29,094 nt of DNA from RUG11690 sp045616665 (GCA_045616665.1 JAZLHE010000011.1:1-29094); one strand, 5' to 3'. Counted from the first letter of the stretch, positions 1-8,740 are shown. The notes: generated by a model not told the origin, from the letters alone. Numbers and translations are program-made.

Positions 1-2228
1 GTGTATGTTGGAATTGGATCTGCTTCAAAAGTAGCGGTATAGGTAGCATCTTCCGTAACGGTAATCGTACGTGGATTGTCGGTGTTGCCGTCATTCCATT
101 GTACGAAATGATAACCGGCGTTGGCGGTTGCCGTCAAGGTAGCGGTTGCGCCTTCTTCGTAGGTGCCGCCACCGGTAACCGTTCCCATCGTTTCATCGGC
201 TGAAGTTACCGTAATCGTATAGGCAGCACTATTCTGACCCAAGACGGCACGAATCATCCAGGTGTAATAGAAATTACCATAATTGTATATAGGAGCCCAA
301 GTATCGTTTAATGATACCCAAGAACCATCAGGATTGCCAACAAAATTGCTGGCTGCAGCAGGATAAGTCACACCTGTATTGTAAAACACTACCCACAACG
401 ACTGAGTAGCGTCCAAGGTAACAGGAGTTGTCAATTCGGCCTCAAACCAATCTTGGCTGCCCGCTAAAGTAATGGTTTCTGTATAAACTTGAGTTTCAGG
501 AGCAGTTGTTCCGCCTTGATAAATCCGTACTTCGTATGTGCCGGCAGCATAATCATATATCCGGACAGAAGACAAATTGTCGTATCCTGCCAATTCGGAA
601 GATTCAAATCTCACACCCCAAGTCAGTGTTCCACCAGCACCCATACTATATTCAAATGTTCCATTGTCATATTGAAGCACATCGTCTCCCAAATCAGCAA
701 AACTTGCCGTATAAGTAGCATCTTCCGTCACCGTAAAGATACGGGGATTTTCCGTATTGCCGTCATCCCAACCGGTAAAACGATAACCACTGTATGCCGT
801 AGCAGTCAAGGTATCCGACTCACCTGAAAGGAATGTTCCGTTACCCGTAACCGAACCCATCGTTTCATCTGCCGAAAGCACCGTAATAGTGTGAGGTGTT
901 AAATCATACACCATAAAATTAGCAAATGCAATCCAAAATTCATCAGCGGCAGATTCCACCTTGATAGCTATGCGAACCGTTTGATTTTCGTATTCGGAAA
1001 GATCTATTGTTTGGGATGCCCAACTATCATTGGTCACCGACTGAACAGGAAGAATATTCGTTGCCGTTGCATAGGTCTGTCCTTCTTCTATCACATATAC
1101 CGAATACTTTTCCTGAAAAGAACCTGTAACATAATCAAATGAAACCATCATATCAGAACCTAAAACCAATTCGGGAGAAATCAGCCAATCATTGGCAGCC
1201 ATCGTTTGAGAATACATATAGACCGGGCCATATACTCCCGTTTGCATCTGTTGCACTTCCAACGTATTGCCATCATTATTGGCATCCACAATCTGCCAAC
1301 ATTTCAAACTCTCAGATGCAGACGAAAAATTTTCAATAAACGGGAAATCGACAATGGCATTGCATTCGAAAGCAGCACCTGTCAAATTAATTGTCGCAGA
1401 AGCCGAACCGCTGGCAAGTTCTACGGTTCCATTATCGCTACCTCCAGCAGTTGGAGCATATTGAACATAAAGAGTGCCGCCTGCGGCAGCCAAAGAAGCC
1501 GTTGTATTCCAGGTAGTACCATCGGTAGAAACCGCAAATGGAGCATCAGTGGTAGCAGTGATGGCACTGGTAAGATTATACCCGGTAACCGTAGTTTGTC
1601 GGATGGCTGGCGCACCAGTCTCAATAGTGCCAAAATTTATGGTGGCAGCGGCTTGAATCACAGGGTCTGACGGCACTGCAAAAATAGTAACATCATCTAA
1701 AACCAGCCAATAATTGTCGTATGAATTTCTATGCACAAAAGCAATATAAATGCTTTGACCTACATAATCACCCAATTCGACAGAATAATACGTATAACCT
1801 TCATCCGAAACATCTGTTTCCGTAGTCCCTGAAAAAATCGCAGGCGAAGTGAAATCTGCCACTGTATTTCCTGTTGTAGAAACCAAGACTTCGATTGGTT
1901 CTGTATAACCATAATCTCCAGCATACCACGACAATGTGGTAGATGAGGATGTTATGTTGACAGCAGGTGTTATCAACCAGTTTTGAGGATGCAATGCTCC
2001 AACAGAATTAATGTATGAGGCAGAAGCTATACATCCATCCCCCGTATGAGCAAAACCCATTAGATACCATTCTTCGGCATCCCAATTGTAGCCATCTCCA
2101 TCCTGGTCAATCATGGTCCATCCAGTTGGGAGATCCCCCCCATCAAAACTTTCCGATAAAAGAGTTTGCGCTTTCGCACAAAATGTCATCACAAATAAAG
2201 CGACGACCAAAGTAAAAATTTTTTTCAT
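1..2228 (-). CDS. Modular cleaved-adhesin surface protein, secreted (partial, C-terminus beyond window)
   Basis: The start is the ATG at 2228; 742 codons are open to the left edge, so the C-terminus is missing. Residues 1-21 form a signal peptide (MKKIFTLVVALFVMTFCAKA) almost identical to that of the 13004-16264 protein. Domains by eye: a cleaved-adhesin/choice-of-anchor-J jelly roll at about 25-185 (core NWLITPAV), an Ig-like segment at about 190-288, a second jelly roll at about 290-443 (NDWLISPEL), an InlB/Flg_new-type repeat at about 447-511 (SGYRFTGWDDGNTENPR), a further beta-sandwich at about 515-665, and a second InlB-type repeat at about 670-735. Such proteins in Bacteroidota are exported by Sec and then type IX secretion, and act as adhesins or surface-anchored binding modules. 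The sorting tail expected at the C-terminus is outside the window. The ligand cannot be read from the sequence. Confidence 0.85.
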   Translation of the reverse strand, partial: MKKIFTLVVALFVMTFCAKAQTLLSESFDGGDLPTGWTMIDQDGDGYNWDAEEWYLMGFAHTGDGCIASASYINSVGALHPQNWLITPAVNITSSSTTLSWYAGDYGYTEPIEVLVSTTGNTVADFTSPAIFSGTTETDVSDEGYTYYSVELGDYVGQSIYIAFVHRNSYDNYWLVLDDVTIFAVPSDPVIQAAATINFGTIETGAPAIRQTTVTGYNLTSAITATTDAPFAVSTDGTTWNTTASLAAAGGTLYVQYAPTAGGSDNGTVELASGSASATINLTGAAFECNAIVDFPFIENFSSASESLKCWQIVDANNDGNTLEVQQMQTGVYGPVYMYSQTMAANDWLISPELVLGSDMMVSFDYVTGSFQEKYSVYVIEEGQTYATATNILPVQSVTNDSWASQTIDLSEYENQTVRIAIKVESAADEFWIAFANFMVYDLTPHTITVLSADETMGSVTGNGTFLSGESDTLTATAYSGYRFTGWDDGNTENPRIFTVTEDATYTASFADLGDDVLQYDNGTFEYSMGAGGTLTWGVRFESSELAGYDNLSSVRIYDYAAGTYEVRIYQGGTTAPETQVYTETITLAGSQDWFEAELTTPVTLDATQSLWVVFYNTGVTYPAAASNFVGNPDGSWVSLNDTWAPIYNYGNFYYTWMIRAVLGQNSAAYTITVTSADETMGTVTGGGTYEEGATATLTATANAGYHFVQWNDGNTDNPRTITVTEDATYTATFEADPIPTY

Positions 2229-2254
2229 AATTGATAAATTTGGTTAATATTAAG

Positions 2255-2300
2255 TTTAATTGTTTATGTGTTGAATTGTTTATGTGTTGAATTGTTTATA
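2255..2300. repeat. 16-bp tandem repeat in adhesin gene leader
   Basis: Nearly three copies of a 16-bp unit, TTGAATTGTTTATGTG, lie head to tail: 2255-2270 with one change, 2271-2286 exact, and 2287-2300 partial. They sit between the start codon of the 1-2228 gene and a weak -7-like TATATTGC on the minus strand at about 2312-2320, so they would be in the 5' leader. Copy-number change here could alter leader length. Confidence 0.75.
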
Positions 2301-2516
2301 ATAAGTTATATTTAGCAATATAGGACATAATTTTTGCCAATAAAGACACATCCCATTTTTTCCAATTCACAGAATATCCACAAATAAAAAAATAAAGCCT
2401 CTGTTAGCAAACAAATTAATAATGTTAACAAATGTTAGCGAAATACATCAAAGAACCTCTTTTTCACCAACAAATATAAACATTTTATTTATAAAAATAA
2501 ATAAAAGCCCCAAAAA

Positions 2517-3158
2517 TTACTTTCTTCCAAAATCGGCAGGGATTTCTCCCCAACTCCGCGTATCCCACTTGATGATCTTGGTCGTAAAGGTGTTGTTTTG
2601 CAGCCACGCCTCCGCCCTGTTCAAAAGATCAAAAATTCTTTCATTCTTTTCCGTCGGAAGCACCACCGATTTATGCTTTTTATGACGCACCCACGAAATC
2701 GCGGTAATACTGTCCGTATAAATGGGCAAAGGGCTATTCATCTTCTTCAGCAAAGCCAAACCGTGCACGATGGCCAGGAACTCGCCAATATTGTTGCTTG
2801 CCCCGTCAAAAGGTCCCTGATGAAACCACTCTTGCTTGGTTGCCGTATGTACCCCGCGGTACTCCATCTGCTTGGTCACCATATTGCACGCCGCATCCAC
2901 CGACAAACTGTCCCAAACCGGCGCGGGATCATTGCTGCTCAAGAAACTCAACGTGGCCGGCGTCGCCGTGGAAATTTGCAGTTTTCGATATTGCTCATAC
3001 CCCATTCCAAAGGCATGGTCCGCCTCCAAACGGGATTCAAAAGATTTGTATTTTGCCCCCTCAAATTGGTCAACTTGCGCCTTGCAAGTCTCCCAATTGT
3101 CAAAAACGCCAGCAATACGCCCATTCCATACAACATAAAATTTTTTCTTAGCAGTCAT
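2517..3158 (-). CDS. rnhA: Ribonuclease HI with N-terminal hybrid-binding domain
   Basis: This 213-residue protein degrades the RNA strand of RNA-DNA hybrids. Residues 4-50 are the viroplasmin-like hybrid-binding domain (FYVVWNGRIAGVFDNWETCK). The RNase H fold occupies about 84-213. The four catalytic acidic residues are visible: D88 (SVDAAC), E127 (NNIGEFLAIVHG), D149 (YTDS) and D209 (EIPADFGRK). The two-domain layout and length match the RNase HI form common in Bacteroidota. The gene is monocistronic and divergent from the GldH-like gene; the 68-bp gap carries -7 boxes on both strands. Its start codon lies beside the TTG of the opposing promoter. Confidence 0.9.
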   Translation of the reverse strand: MTAKKKFYVVWNGRIAGVFDNWETCKAQVDQFEGAKYKSFESRLEADHAFGMGYEQYRKLQISTATPATLSFLSSNDPAPVWDSLSVDAACNMVTKQMEYRGVHTATKQEWFHQGPFDGASNNIGEFLAIVHGLALLKKMNSPLPIYTDSITAISWVRHKKHKSVVLPTEKNERIFDLLNRAEAWLQNNTFTTKIIKWDTRSWGEIPADFGRK

Positions 3159-3183
3159 TTGATTAACGAGTTATAATTTTTTC

Positions 3184-3191
3184 TATCTTTG
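3184..3191 (+). promoter_or_regulatory. Predicted -7 box for GldH-like gene
   Basis: TATCTTTG matches TAnnTTTG. A TTG at 3159-3161 sits 22 bp upstream, slightly long for this promoter class. The lipoprotein ATG is 35 bp downstream. Confidence 0.6.
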
Positions 3192-3204
3192 CACTAATAA
3201 TCTT

Positions 3205-3212
3205 CAAAAATA
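3205..3212 (-). promoter_or_regulatory. Predicted -7 box for rnhA
   Basis: TATTTTTG on the minus strand, about 46 bp upstream of the RNase HI start. It is interleaved with the divergent promoter at 3184-3191. No clear -33 TTG is visible. Confidence 0.45.
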
Positions 3213-3226
3213 ACAAACATATCCTT

Positions 3227-3733
3227 ATGAAAAGATTACCCTGCGAAAAACTTATCAACATTTTTTCTATCGGCTTGATTTGTTGCATATTAGTTACATC
3301 TTGCAACCATAAGAAAAACGATGTGGCCTTTGAACAGACCGTCACTTTCGAAAACTCCAATTGGGATTTTACCCATAGAACCCTGGAATTTGATGCCAAC
3401 ATCACCGATACCATTTCTCCTTATCGCATTGAAATGGAATTAAAATACGGTCCCGATGATGAACGGGTTGACGAGATGCCTGTCAGTTTTTCTGTGACAG
3501 CACCCGATGGCGCCAAATCTTCCGTTCCCTCTGCCTTTCTGTTTAAGGACGAGGAAAACAACAGCGAAATTGCCGCCTCATCAGCCAAAACAAGTCAATC
3601 ACAATATCGCGTACTCTACGAGAAAAAATATTTCAACTGCTCTGGTGTTTATCATTTTCGTCTGAACCGCCATTCCGAAAAATTCGACAACTACAACATC
3701 CAGTCACTCACTTTACGCGTAGTCAAGCTATAA
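3227..3733 (+). CDS. GldH-like lipoprotein
   Basis: This is a 168-residue lipoprotein: a hydrophobic stretch at about 10-22 ends in the lipobox LVTSC, with the lipidated cysteine at C26. The mature part resembles the GldH gliding-motility lipoprotein family in pattern: an N-terminal NWDFTHRTLEFD, then TDTISPYRIEMELKY, a central FSVTAPDG, and a C-terminal GVYHFRL...LTLRVVK. GldH is an envelope lipoprotein linked to gliding and type IX secretion; that fits a genome with many sorting-tail proteins. The match was made by eye and is moderate: the usual central GKW-like motif is not seen. The gene converges on gpsA with only 3 bp between stop codons. Confidence 0.6.
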   Translation: MKRLPCEKLINIFSIGLICCILVTSCNHKKNDVAFEQTVTFENSNWDFTHRTLEFDANITDTISPYRIEMELKYGPDDERVDEMPVSFSVTAPDGAKSSVPSAFLFKDEENNSEIAASSAKTSQSQYRVLYEKKYFNCSGVYHFRLNRHSEKFDNYNIQSLTLRVVKL

Positions 3734-3736
3734 CGC

Positions 3737-4846
3737 CTAAACAAAGTGCTCCGCAATCCGCTTCATTTCTGAAGAGACATTGTTATTTTCATATAGAATG
3801 CCGTAAATGGTTTCCACGATAGGAATATCCGCGTGAAATTCCTTGTTCATTTCGTGAATACATCGGCAGGAGAAATAACCTTCCGCAATCATATTCATTT
3901 CCAAACGGGCTACCCGCACGGACAGTCCGTGGCCAATCATATTGCCAAAAGTACGATTTCGGCTGTAACGGGAATAGGCCGTCACCAGCAAATCACCCAA
4001 ATAAACCGCATCAGAAATGTGACGATTGGCGTTGGGATAAACTTGGGTGACAAAACGTTTCATTTCTTTTAGGCAATTGGCAATATACGCGGCAATAAAA
4101 TTGTCGCCATAACCCAAACCGCTATAAACACCCGCACCCAACGCATAGATATTCTTCAAAACGATGGCCATTTCCGCTCCCATAATATCACAGGAAACCG
4201 AAGTCCGCACATATCTGTTGGTAAAGAATCTTGCCACAATCGTAGCCAACTCTTCACTTTCCGAGGCCGCCGTCAAAAAGGTGAACTTTTCCTGTGCCAC
4301 TTCTTCGGCGTGAGACGGACCGCTGATGATGGCCAGATTGGAAGCAGGAACATTAAATTCCGTCTTCAAATAATCCGTAATCACCTGCATCGTCTCCGGA
4401 ACAATACCTTTCACCGCATTGATGATTTTTTTATGATTGAGACGACTTTTCTTCAAAGGTTCCAGTGTTTTATGCAAAAACGCGGATGGCGTGACCAGAA
4501 TCACATAATCCGATTTTGCCACTACTTGACGCAAATCCGTGCTGATTCTCACGTCTTTAGGGTTAATATAAACTTGACTTAAATACAAGGGATTATGACC
4601 ATACGTGCTTACTCCCTGAACAATTTCCTCTTCCCTCACCCACCAGTGAATGTGTTCCAAATTGGCCGACAATATTTTTACGATTGCCGTTGCCCAACTG
4701 CCTCCTCCAATCACCGCCACACGATAACGCAATCTCGTTTTTTTTCTTCTTGCCGGTGCCAACATCACTTCTGAAAGTACATCTGCCAATTCCATATTAA
4801 AACTTTTTAACACACATCTACGAGCAAAAAACTCGTTATTTAACAT
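3737..4846 (-). CDS. gpsA: NAD(P)H-dependent glycerol-3-phosphate dehydrogenase
   Basis: The enzyme reduces dihydroxyacetone phosphate to sn-glycerol-3-phosphate, the backbone for phospholipid synthesis. The Rossmann motif VAVIGGGSWATA lies at about residues 43-54 of the long form. ISGPSHAEEV and the catalytic-lysine segment VLKNIYALGAG are also present. The 369-residue long form is some 35 residues longer than usual. A -7 box ends at 4858, only 12 bp before the ATG at 4846, leaving almost no leader. The ATG at 4795 (MELADVLSEV), or the internal one ten codons further, is therefore a more likely start; the longest form is listed. Confidence 0.93.
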   Translation of the reverse strand: MLNNEFFARRCVLKSFNMELADVLSEVMLAPARRKKTRLRYRVAVIGGGSWATAIVKILSANLEHIHWWVREEEIVQGVSTYGHNPLYLSQVYINPKDVRISTDLRQVVAKSDYVILVTPSAFLHKTLEPLKKSRLNHKKIINAVKGIVPETMQVITDYLKTEFNVPASNLAIISGPSHAEEVAQEKFTFLTAASESEELATIVARFFTNRYVRTSVSCDIMGAEMAIVLKNIYALGAGVYSGLGYGDNFIAAYIANCLKEMKRFVTQVYPNANRHISDAVYLGDLLVTAYSRYSRNRTFGNMIGHGLSVRVARLEMNMIAEGYFSCRCIHEMNKEFHADIPIVETIYGILYENNNVSSEMKRIAEHFV

Positions 4847-4857
4847 TTTTTAGGATG

Positions 4858-4885
4858 CAAAAATACAAAAAAAAAGTGTAATCAA
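4858..4885 (-). promoter_or_regulatory. Predicted gpsA promoter
   Basis: The -7 box TATTTTTG is at 4858-4865 and a TTG is at 4883-4885 (17-bp spacer) on the minus strand. The site argues that gpsA translation begins at 4795 rather than 4846. Confidence 0.6.
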
Positions 4886-4901
4886 TAAAATTGAAAAAAA
4901 A

Positions 4902-5045
4902 TAAATTTGCACCGTTCACTGTCAATTACAACACAATCCTAATAGGCGCAAATCTCATTCAAAATTGAGGATGGAAGATTTTACATCTTCGTCGAGAGGT
5001 TTACTCAAATTTCTCCTAAAAGCCGTTAAAAACAAAAACTGTACC
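4902..5045 (+). ncRNA. Candidate structured RNA in gpsA/HD intergenic region
   Basis: The 206-bp gap between gpsA and the HD-hydrolase gene has a plus-strand -7 box, TAAATTTG (4902-4909), that faces no plus-strand ORF. Downstream there is a nested hairpin. The inner stem is GAAGAT-TTTAC-ATCTTC (about 4974-4990), enclosed by AAAATTGAG (about 4961) pairing with CTCAAATTT (about 5004) with one mismatch. I cannot assign it to a known family. It could instead be the 3' end of the minus-strand operon or an upstream leader. No convincing terminator is seen on the plus strand. Confidence 0.3.
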
Positions 5046-5052
5046 TTAAAAA

Positions 5053-5634
5053 CTAAGCTCCAAAAACGTGGTCAATCAAACTGACAAATTCTTCGTAAGG
5101 AGGTGTGCCTCGTAACTCGCTTAAGGCATCTGCCACCAAGCGGTAACGCCAAGCAATATCCTTTTTGCCTCCTGGTGCGTGGAAACGATCCCACACGGCA
5201 TCGCCAATCAAGTCATAGTCTGCGGCAATCGTACGCATATTAGACAACTTATCGCCCATTGCCACGATTTTCGACTCCTTGGAAGCTTGCGCCAAACGTT
5301 CCGCAGCCGCCTTCTTCCTATCCACCCAACTATCCTTCCTACTTACTGAAGAAAGGGTATTGTCACTTTCCGAAGAAACGATGGATGCCACTCTATCTCC
5401 GAATTCCGCACGAATTTGTTCAACAGTACATTCCGTATCTTCCACCACGTCGTGCAGAACCGCCGCTGCCAGCAACTCCGGGTCATTGGTCAAGGACGTT
5501 ACAATCGTTAGCGCTTCCAATGGGTGAACGATATATGGATAACCCTTACTTCTTCGTTCCGTCCCGGCGTGGGCCTTGACGGCAAAGATAATCGCTCTGT
5601 CTAACAATTCGGTATCAATGGGTGCATTCGCCAT
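5053..5634 (-). CDS. Stand-alone HD-domain (p)ppGpp hydrolase (MESH1/SAH-like)
   Basis: This 193-residue protein is essentially just the hydrolase domain of RelA/SpoT enzymes. Metal and catalytic residues seen: H37 (YIVHPLEA), H61-D62 and E65-D66 (HDVVEDT), and D128 with N132 (GDKLSNMRT). The spacing of H37, H61-D62 and D128 closely follows the metal ligands of MESH1-type small alarmone hydrolases. The expected role is removal of the 3'-pyrophosphate from (p)ppGpp. There is no synthetase, TGS or ACT domain. It is the last gene of the unit, 87 bp after the synthetase gene, with no clear promoter of its own in that gap. A different nucleotide substrate is possible. Confidence 0.85.
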   Translation of the reverse strand: MANAPIDTELLDRAIIFAVKAHAGTERRSKGYPYIVHPLEALTIVTSLTNDPELLAAAVLHDVVEDTECTVEQIRAEFGDRVASIVSSESDNTLSSVSRKDSWVDRKKAAAERLAQASKESKIVAMGDKLSNMRTIAADYDLIGDAVWDRFHAPGGKKDIAWRYRLVADALSELRGTPPYEEFVSLIDHVFGA

Positions 5635-5721
5635 AAAAAACTATTTTAAACGTTCATTCTAAAAAAGGAATCTCACCATCCTTTCCGTTTTCTTCTTTAT
5701 GAAAAGTAAAAATTCACTATT

Positions 5722-6825
5722 TTAAGATACAATATTAATTTTCTTTGCCTGTTCGTAATTACGCAGAGCCCGCTGCTTATTGGCTTGATCCGCGCCGCCG
5801 AGACTGTTGTAGAAAAATTCCAATCCCTTCACGCCCAGCCCCTGCTTTAAGATATAGACAATGCAAAGGTTTTGCAATGCCACGGAAGCGGCAATGATAT
5901 CGATATCGGTACCGGCAATCTGATGAACGGCCAGTTGGAAAGCGTCCTCGCTATATTCATTCTTCATCCTCTCAACATCTCCGATGGTCTGAAATTGTAA
6001 AAGTTTAAACACTTCGATATATTTGGCCACACTGTCCAAGAATACTTCCGCCTGATTGACAGCGGCGATTCGTTCAGCCAAAGGGCGAAACGGATTCAAT
6101 TCCAAATAGCTATGGAACGTATCGCCATTCAAGGGGATTTCATCGAAATTTCCGCTATTCACCAAATTCTGCACCTGACGACGATACTCGGTAATCTCTC
6201 TTCGGATGTTGCTAAACTGCTCATCGGCCAACTCAAGCATTCCCGCCAAACGGTTCAAGTTTCGCAAATGGGCAGGCGGCACTTCCACCCCCGACTTGTA
6301 ACCAATATCGTGGTGGATGTTGGCCCAAACGTGCTGCAAAGCGGTGCGCATTTGAATCTCGAAACGCAACTCGTTGATTTCAGGATGTTTTGGATCCTCA
6401 AACAAGGATTTTGGAATACGGCAGATATAATGCAAAGACATATAGCCAAAACTGTTCAATTCGTGCATTTTTCTTTTGTCCACCGAATTCTTCCAATCGA
6501 TTTCAAAGATATTATCAACGATAGCCGCAATTTTGTCCACCTCGTCGGTATAAAAGGTAATCACTCTAACGCCTAAAATATCGGTTAAATCCGCCAAGAA
6601 ATTGTACTTGGCGCCCTTCAACTGCAACTTTCCCGCCAGACTCGCATCTGCCTTTATTCTTGATTCCAAACCATTGACAATGATGGAATTGTCGTCAAAG
6701 GCCTTTTTCATTCGTTGTACAACGATTTCCTTCATTTTTTCAAAGACAGGAAGCATTTCGTAATATTCTTCCATAATCATTTGACAATGAAGATCCAAAT
6801 TCCTCAGCAAATCATTATTAGCCAT
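5722..6825 (-). CDS. RelA/SpoT-family (p)ppGpp synthetase with C-terminal extension
   Basis: This 367-residue protein carries the RelA/SpoT nucleotidyltransferase domain at about 30-180. Visible motifs are SRIK (55-58), DILGVRVITFY (82-92, catalytic D82), GYMSLHY (127-133), and FEIQMRTALQHVWANIHHD (155-173) with catalytic E156. It should transfer pyrophosphate from ATP to GDP or GTP. No HD hydrolase domain precedes the synthetase domain, and no TGS or ACT domain follows. A mostly helical extension of about 180 residues follows, with the heptad-like ADEQFSNIRREITEYRRQ near 200 and a helical repeat-like tail. This makes it longer than typical small alarmone synthetases (about 200-260 residues). 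The start lies 4 bp after the SpoIIE stop codon, implying coupled translation. Confidence 0.87.
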   Translation of the reverse strand: MANNDLLRNLDLHCQMIMEEYYEMLPVFEKMKEIVVQRMKKAFDDNSIIVNGLESRIKADASLAGKLQLKGAKYNFLADLTDILGVRVITFYTDEVDKIAAIVDNIFEIDWKNSVDKRKMHELNSFGYMSLHYICRIPKSLFEDPKHPEINELRFEIQMRTALQHVWANIHHDIGYKSGVEVPPAHLRNLNRLAGMLELADEQFSNIRREITEYRRQVQNLVNSGNFDEIPLNGDTFHSYLELNPFRPLAERIAAVNQAEVFLDSVAKYIEVFKLLQFQTIGDVERMKNEYSEDAFQLAVHQIAGTDIDIIAASVALQNLCIVYILKQGLGVKGLEFFYNSLGGADQANKQRALRNYEQAKKINIVS

Positions 6826-6829
6826 AATT

Positions 6830-8725
6830 CTAATATTTAATGATCATGATGGTAATATCGTCATTCTGCTCTATCGGACCGGTAAACGCCCTAACTGTTT
6901 TCAACAAATCTTCGCAAGCGGTTTGTGCCGTTTCAAAAACCTGCGGATTGGAAGCCCACTGCAAGAGTCTTTCCTCTCCAAATAGGTTTTTATCCTTGTC
7001 TTCGGCCTCGGTCACGCCGTCGGTATATAATATCAACTTACTACCCTTTTCAATATGCATTTCCTGCATTTCATACTTGAACTCGGGGATCAATCCCACG
7101 GCCAAATTGGACTTTTCTTTCAAGAACTCCGCGGTGCCGTCTGGTTTTACCAAAATAATCGGATTGTGTCCGGCATTGCAAAATTGGAAAAGACCGGTTT
7201 TAAGGTGAAGACAAGCGTGAAACAAAGTAACGAACATACCCATATTGTTATTGTCCGATATTGATTCGTTGATTCTCTCCATCTTTTGGGCCAATGAAAA
7301 ATTCAGACCCGACATAAAGCGGCAGGCACTACGGGTAATGGCCATAAACATAGATGCCGAGACTCCTTTCCCCGCCACATCGCCGATAGCAAGACACAAA
7401 ACGTCGTCAGAGGTGCGATAAATGAAATCATACAAATCACCACCCACTTCCTTCGCCGGAATCAAGAGCGCATGCAAGTCCACCTCGTCGCATTGCGGGA
7501 AATTCTGAGGCAACATCGACTGCTGAATATCGTGCGCGATATTCAACTCGCTTTCAAAACGCTCATTGGCTGCCGTCGTGGTCTTCAACTCGTCAACATA
7601 TTTGACAAGGGAAGTCTGCATATAATCAAACGAATCTCTCAATTGCCTGAGTTCATCGCGAGTCTTTATTTTGGGAAGTTTCGTATTAAAATTCCCTGTG
7701 GCAATACTTTCCGCCGATTCTGAAATCTCGGTCAACGGCTGCGTCAAGTGTTTTACCACGAAATAACTCACAATAAACAGAAGAATCAAGCCGAAAACAA
7801 AAACAAAACCGATAATGATATGCATCACCGTTGAACGCTCCAACACGGAACGATAGGGACAAATAATGGCCACGGACCAACCGTTATCCAAAGGACCAAA
7901 TGAGGCAAAAGAAATGTCGCGACCCAATGCGAAACTCTTAATTCCGCTATCGCCATCCAACATAGAAGTCACAATTGTACGCAGGACTTCATTTTCCTTC
8001 AATTCTGGATCATCGAAAATATTTTTACCCATTTCATACGAATAGGGATGACCAATAAACTGTCCTTCCTTACTGACCAACAAAGTAAACGAATGTTTGT
8101 ACGGTCTGATGGAATTGGTTTTCTCAGACATCTGCTCTAAGGAAATGTCTGCCGTGATAATCGCCACCACATTTCCATTGGAATCCAGCAAGGGACGACT
8201 AAAGGTGGACATCAACACGCCGCCACCGCCTTCGTCAAAATAGGGTTCCGACCAACTACATTTCTTTGTTTGGGCCGGATTCCGATACCAGTCCATATTG
8301 AAATAGTCGTAATCCTCATTACCCAACTGCTTGGTTTGCACTTGGCCGTTATTATCTCGATAAGAATATGGTGAAAAATAATATTTTCCATGAAACGCAT
8401 TGGGGGGAAACGCAATCGCCGCTCCAGTAATAATGGAACTCTGGTCCACCACTTTTCGGGTAATATTGTACAAATACTCTTCACTGAAAACGTGGTCTTT
8501 CAGCAACCAGGAAATATCTTCCGTATTCACCTCCGCCACATCCAAGGTCTTTTCCAGGTCATTGATAGTGGCCGAAAGCATATTCGTCGCCGACGACATC
8601 GCCTCCTCCGTAATCAGCTTGTGCGAATAAACCGCCAAAATGGCCATCGCCACAAGAAATATCACCGAAGTAATGCCAACAATGTAAAGACTTAACCTAC
8701 GGGAAAAAGATTTAACTTTTCTCAT
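6830..8725 (-). CDS. Membrane sensor PP2C phosphatase (Cache-HAMP-SpoIIE, RsbU-like)
   Basis: Order along the 631 residues: transmembrane helix about 12-33; extracytoplasmic double-Cache-like sensor about 40-295 (YYFSPYSYRD, DWYRNP, SEPYFDEGGGG); second helix about 300-324; HAMP about 325-380; short coiled linker with ELNIAHDIQQSMLP; SpoIIE/PP2C phosphatase about 415-631. Metal-binding acids are present: D430 (EVGGDLYDF), D449 (IGDVAGKGVSA), D569 (LYTDGVTEA) and D622/D623 (QNDDITIMI). Such proteins dephosphorylate a STAS-domain antagonist in partner switching. No STAS gene lies in this window. It sits 15 bp after the kinase gene and 4 bp before the alarmone synthetase gene. Confidence 0.93.
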   Translation of the reverse strand: MRKVKSFSRRLSLYIVGITSVIFLVAMAILAVYSHKLITEEAMSSATNMLSATINDLEKTLDVAEVNTEDISWLLKDHVFSEEYLYNITRKVVDQSSIITGAAIAFPPNAFHGKYYFSPYSYRDNNGQVQTKQLGNEDYDYFNMDWYRNPAQTKKCSWSEPYFDEGGGGVLMSTFSRPLLDSNGNVVAIITADISLEQMSEKTNSIRPYKHSFTLLVSKEGQFIGHPYSYEMGKNIFDDPELKENEVLRTIVTSMLDGDSGIKSFALGRDISFASFGPLDNGWSVAIICPYRSVLERSTVMHIIIGFVFVFGLILLFIVSYFVVKHLTQPLTEISESAESIATGNFNTKLPKIKTRDELRQLRDSFDYMQTSLVKYVDELKTTTAANERFESELNIAHDIQQSMLPQNFPQCDEVDLHALLIPAKEVGGDLYDFIYRTSDDVLCLAIGDVAGKGVSASMFMAITRSACRFMSGLNFSLAQKMERINESISDNNNMGMFVTLFHACLHLKTGLFQFCNAGHNPIILVKPDGTAEFLKEKSNLAVGLIPEFKYEMQEMHIEKGSKLILYTDGVTEAEDKDKNLFGEERLLQWASNPQVFETAQTACEDLLKTVRAFTGPIEQNDDITIMIIKY

Positions 8726-8740
8726 ACTACTTGCAACCTG

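Noticed and set aside
2598..3176. 192-residue open frame on the plus strand opposite rnhA
   Set aside because: It lies over the RNase HI gene, whose four catalytic acids are intact, and shows no domain of its own.
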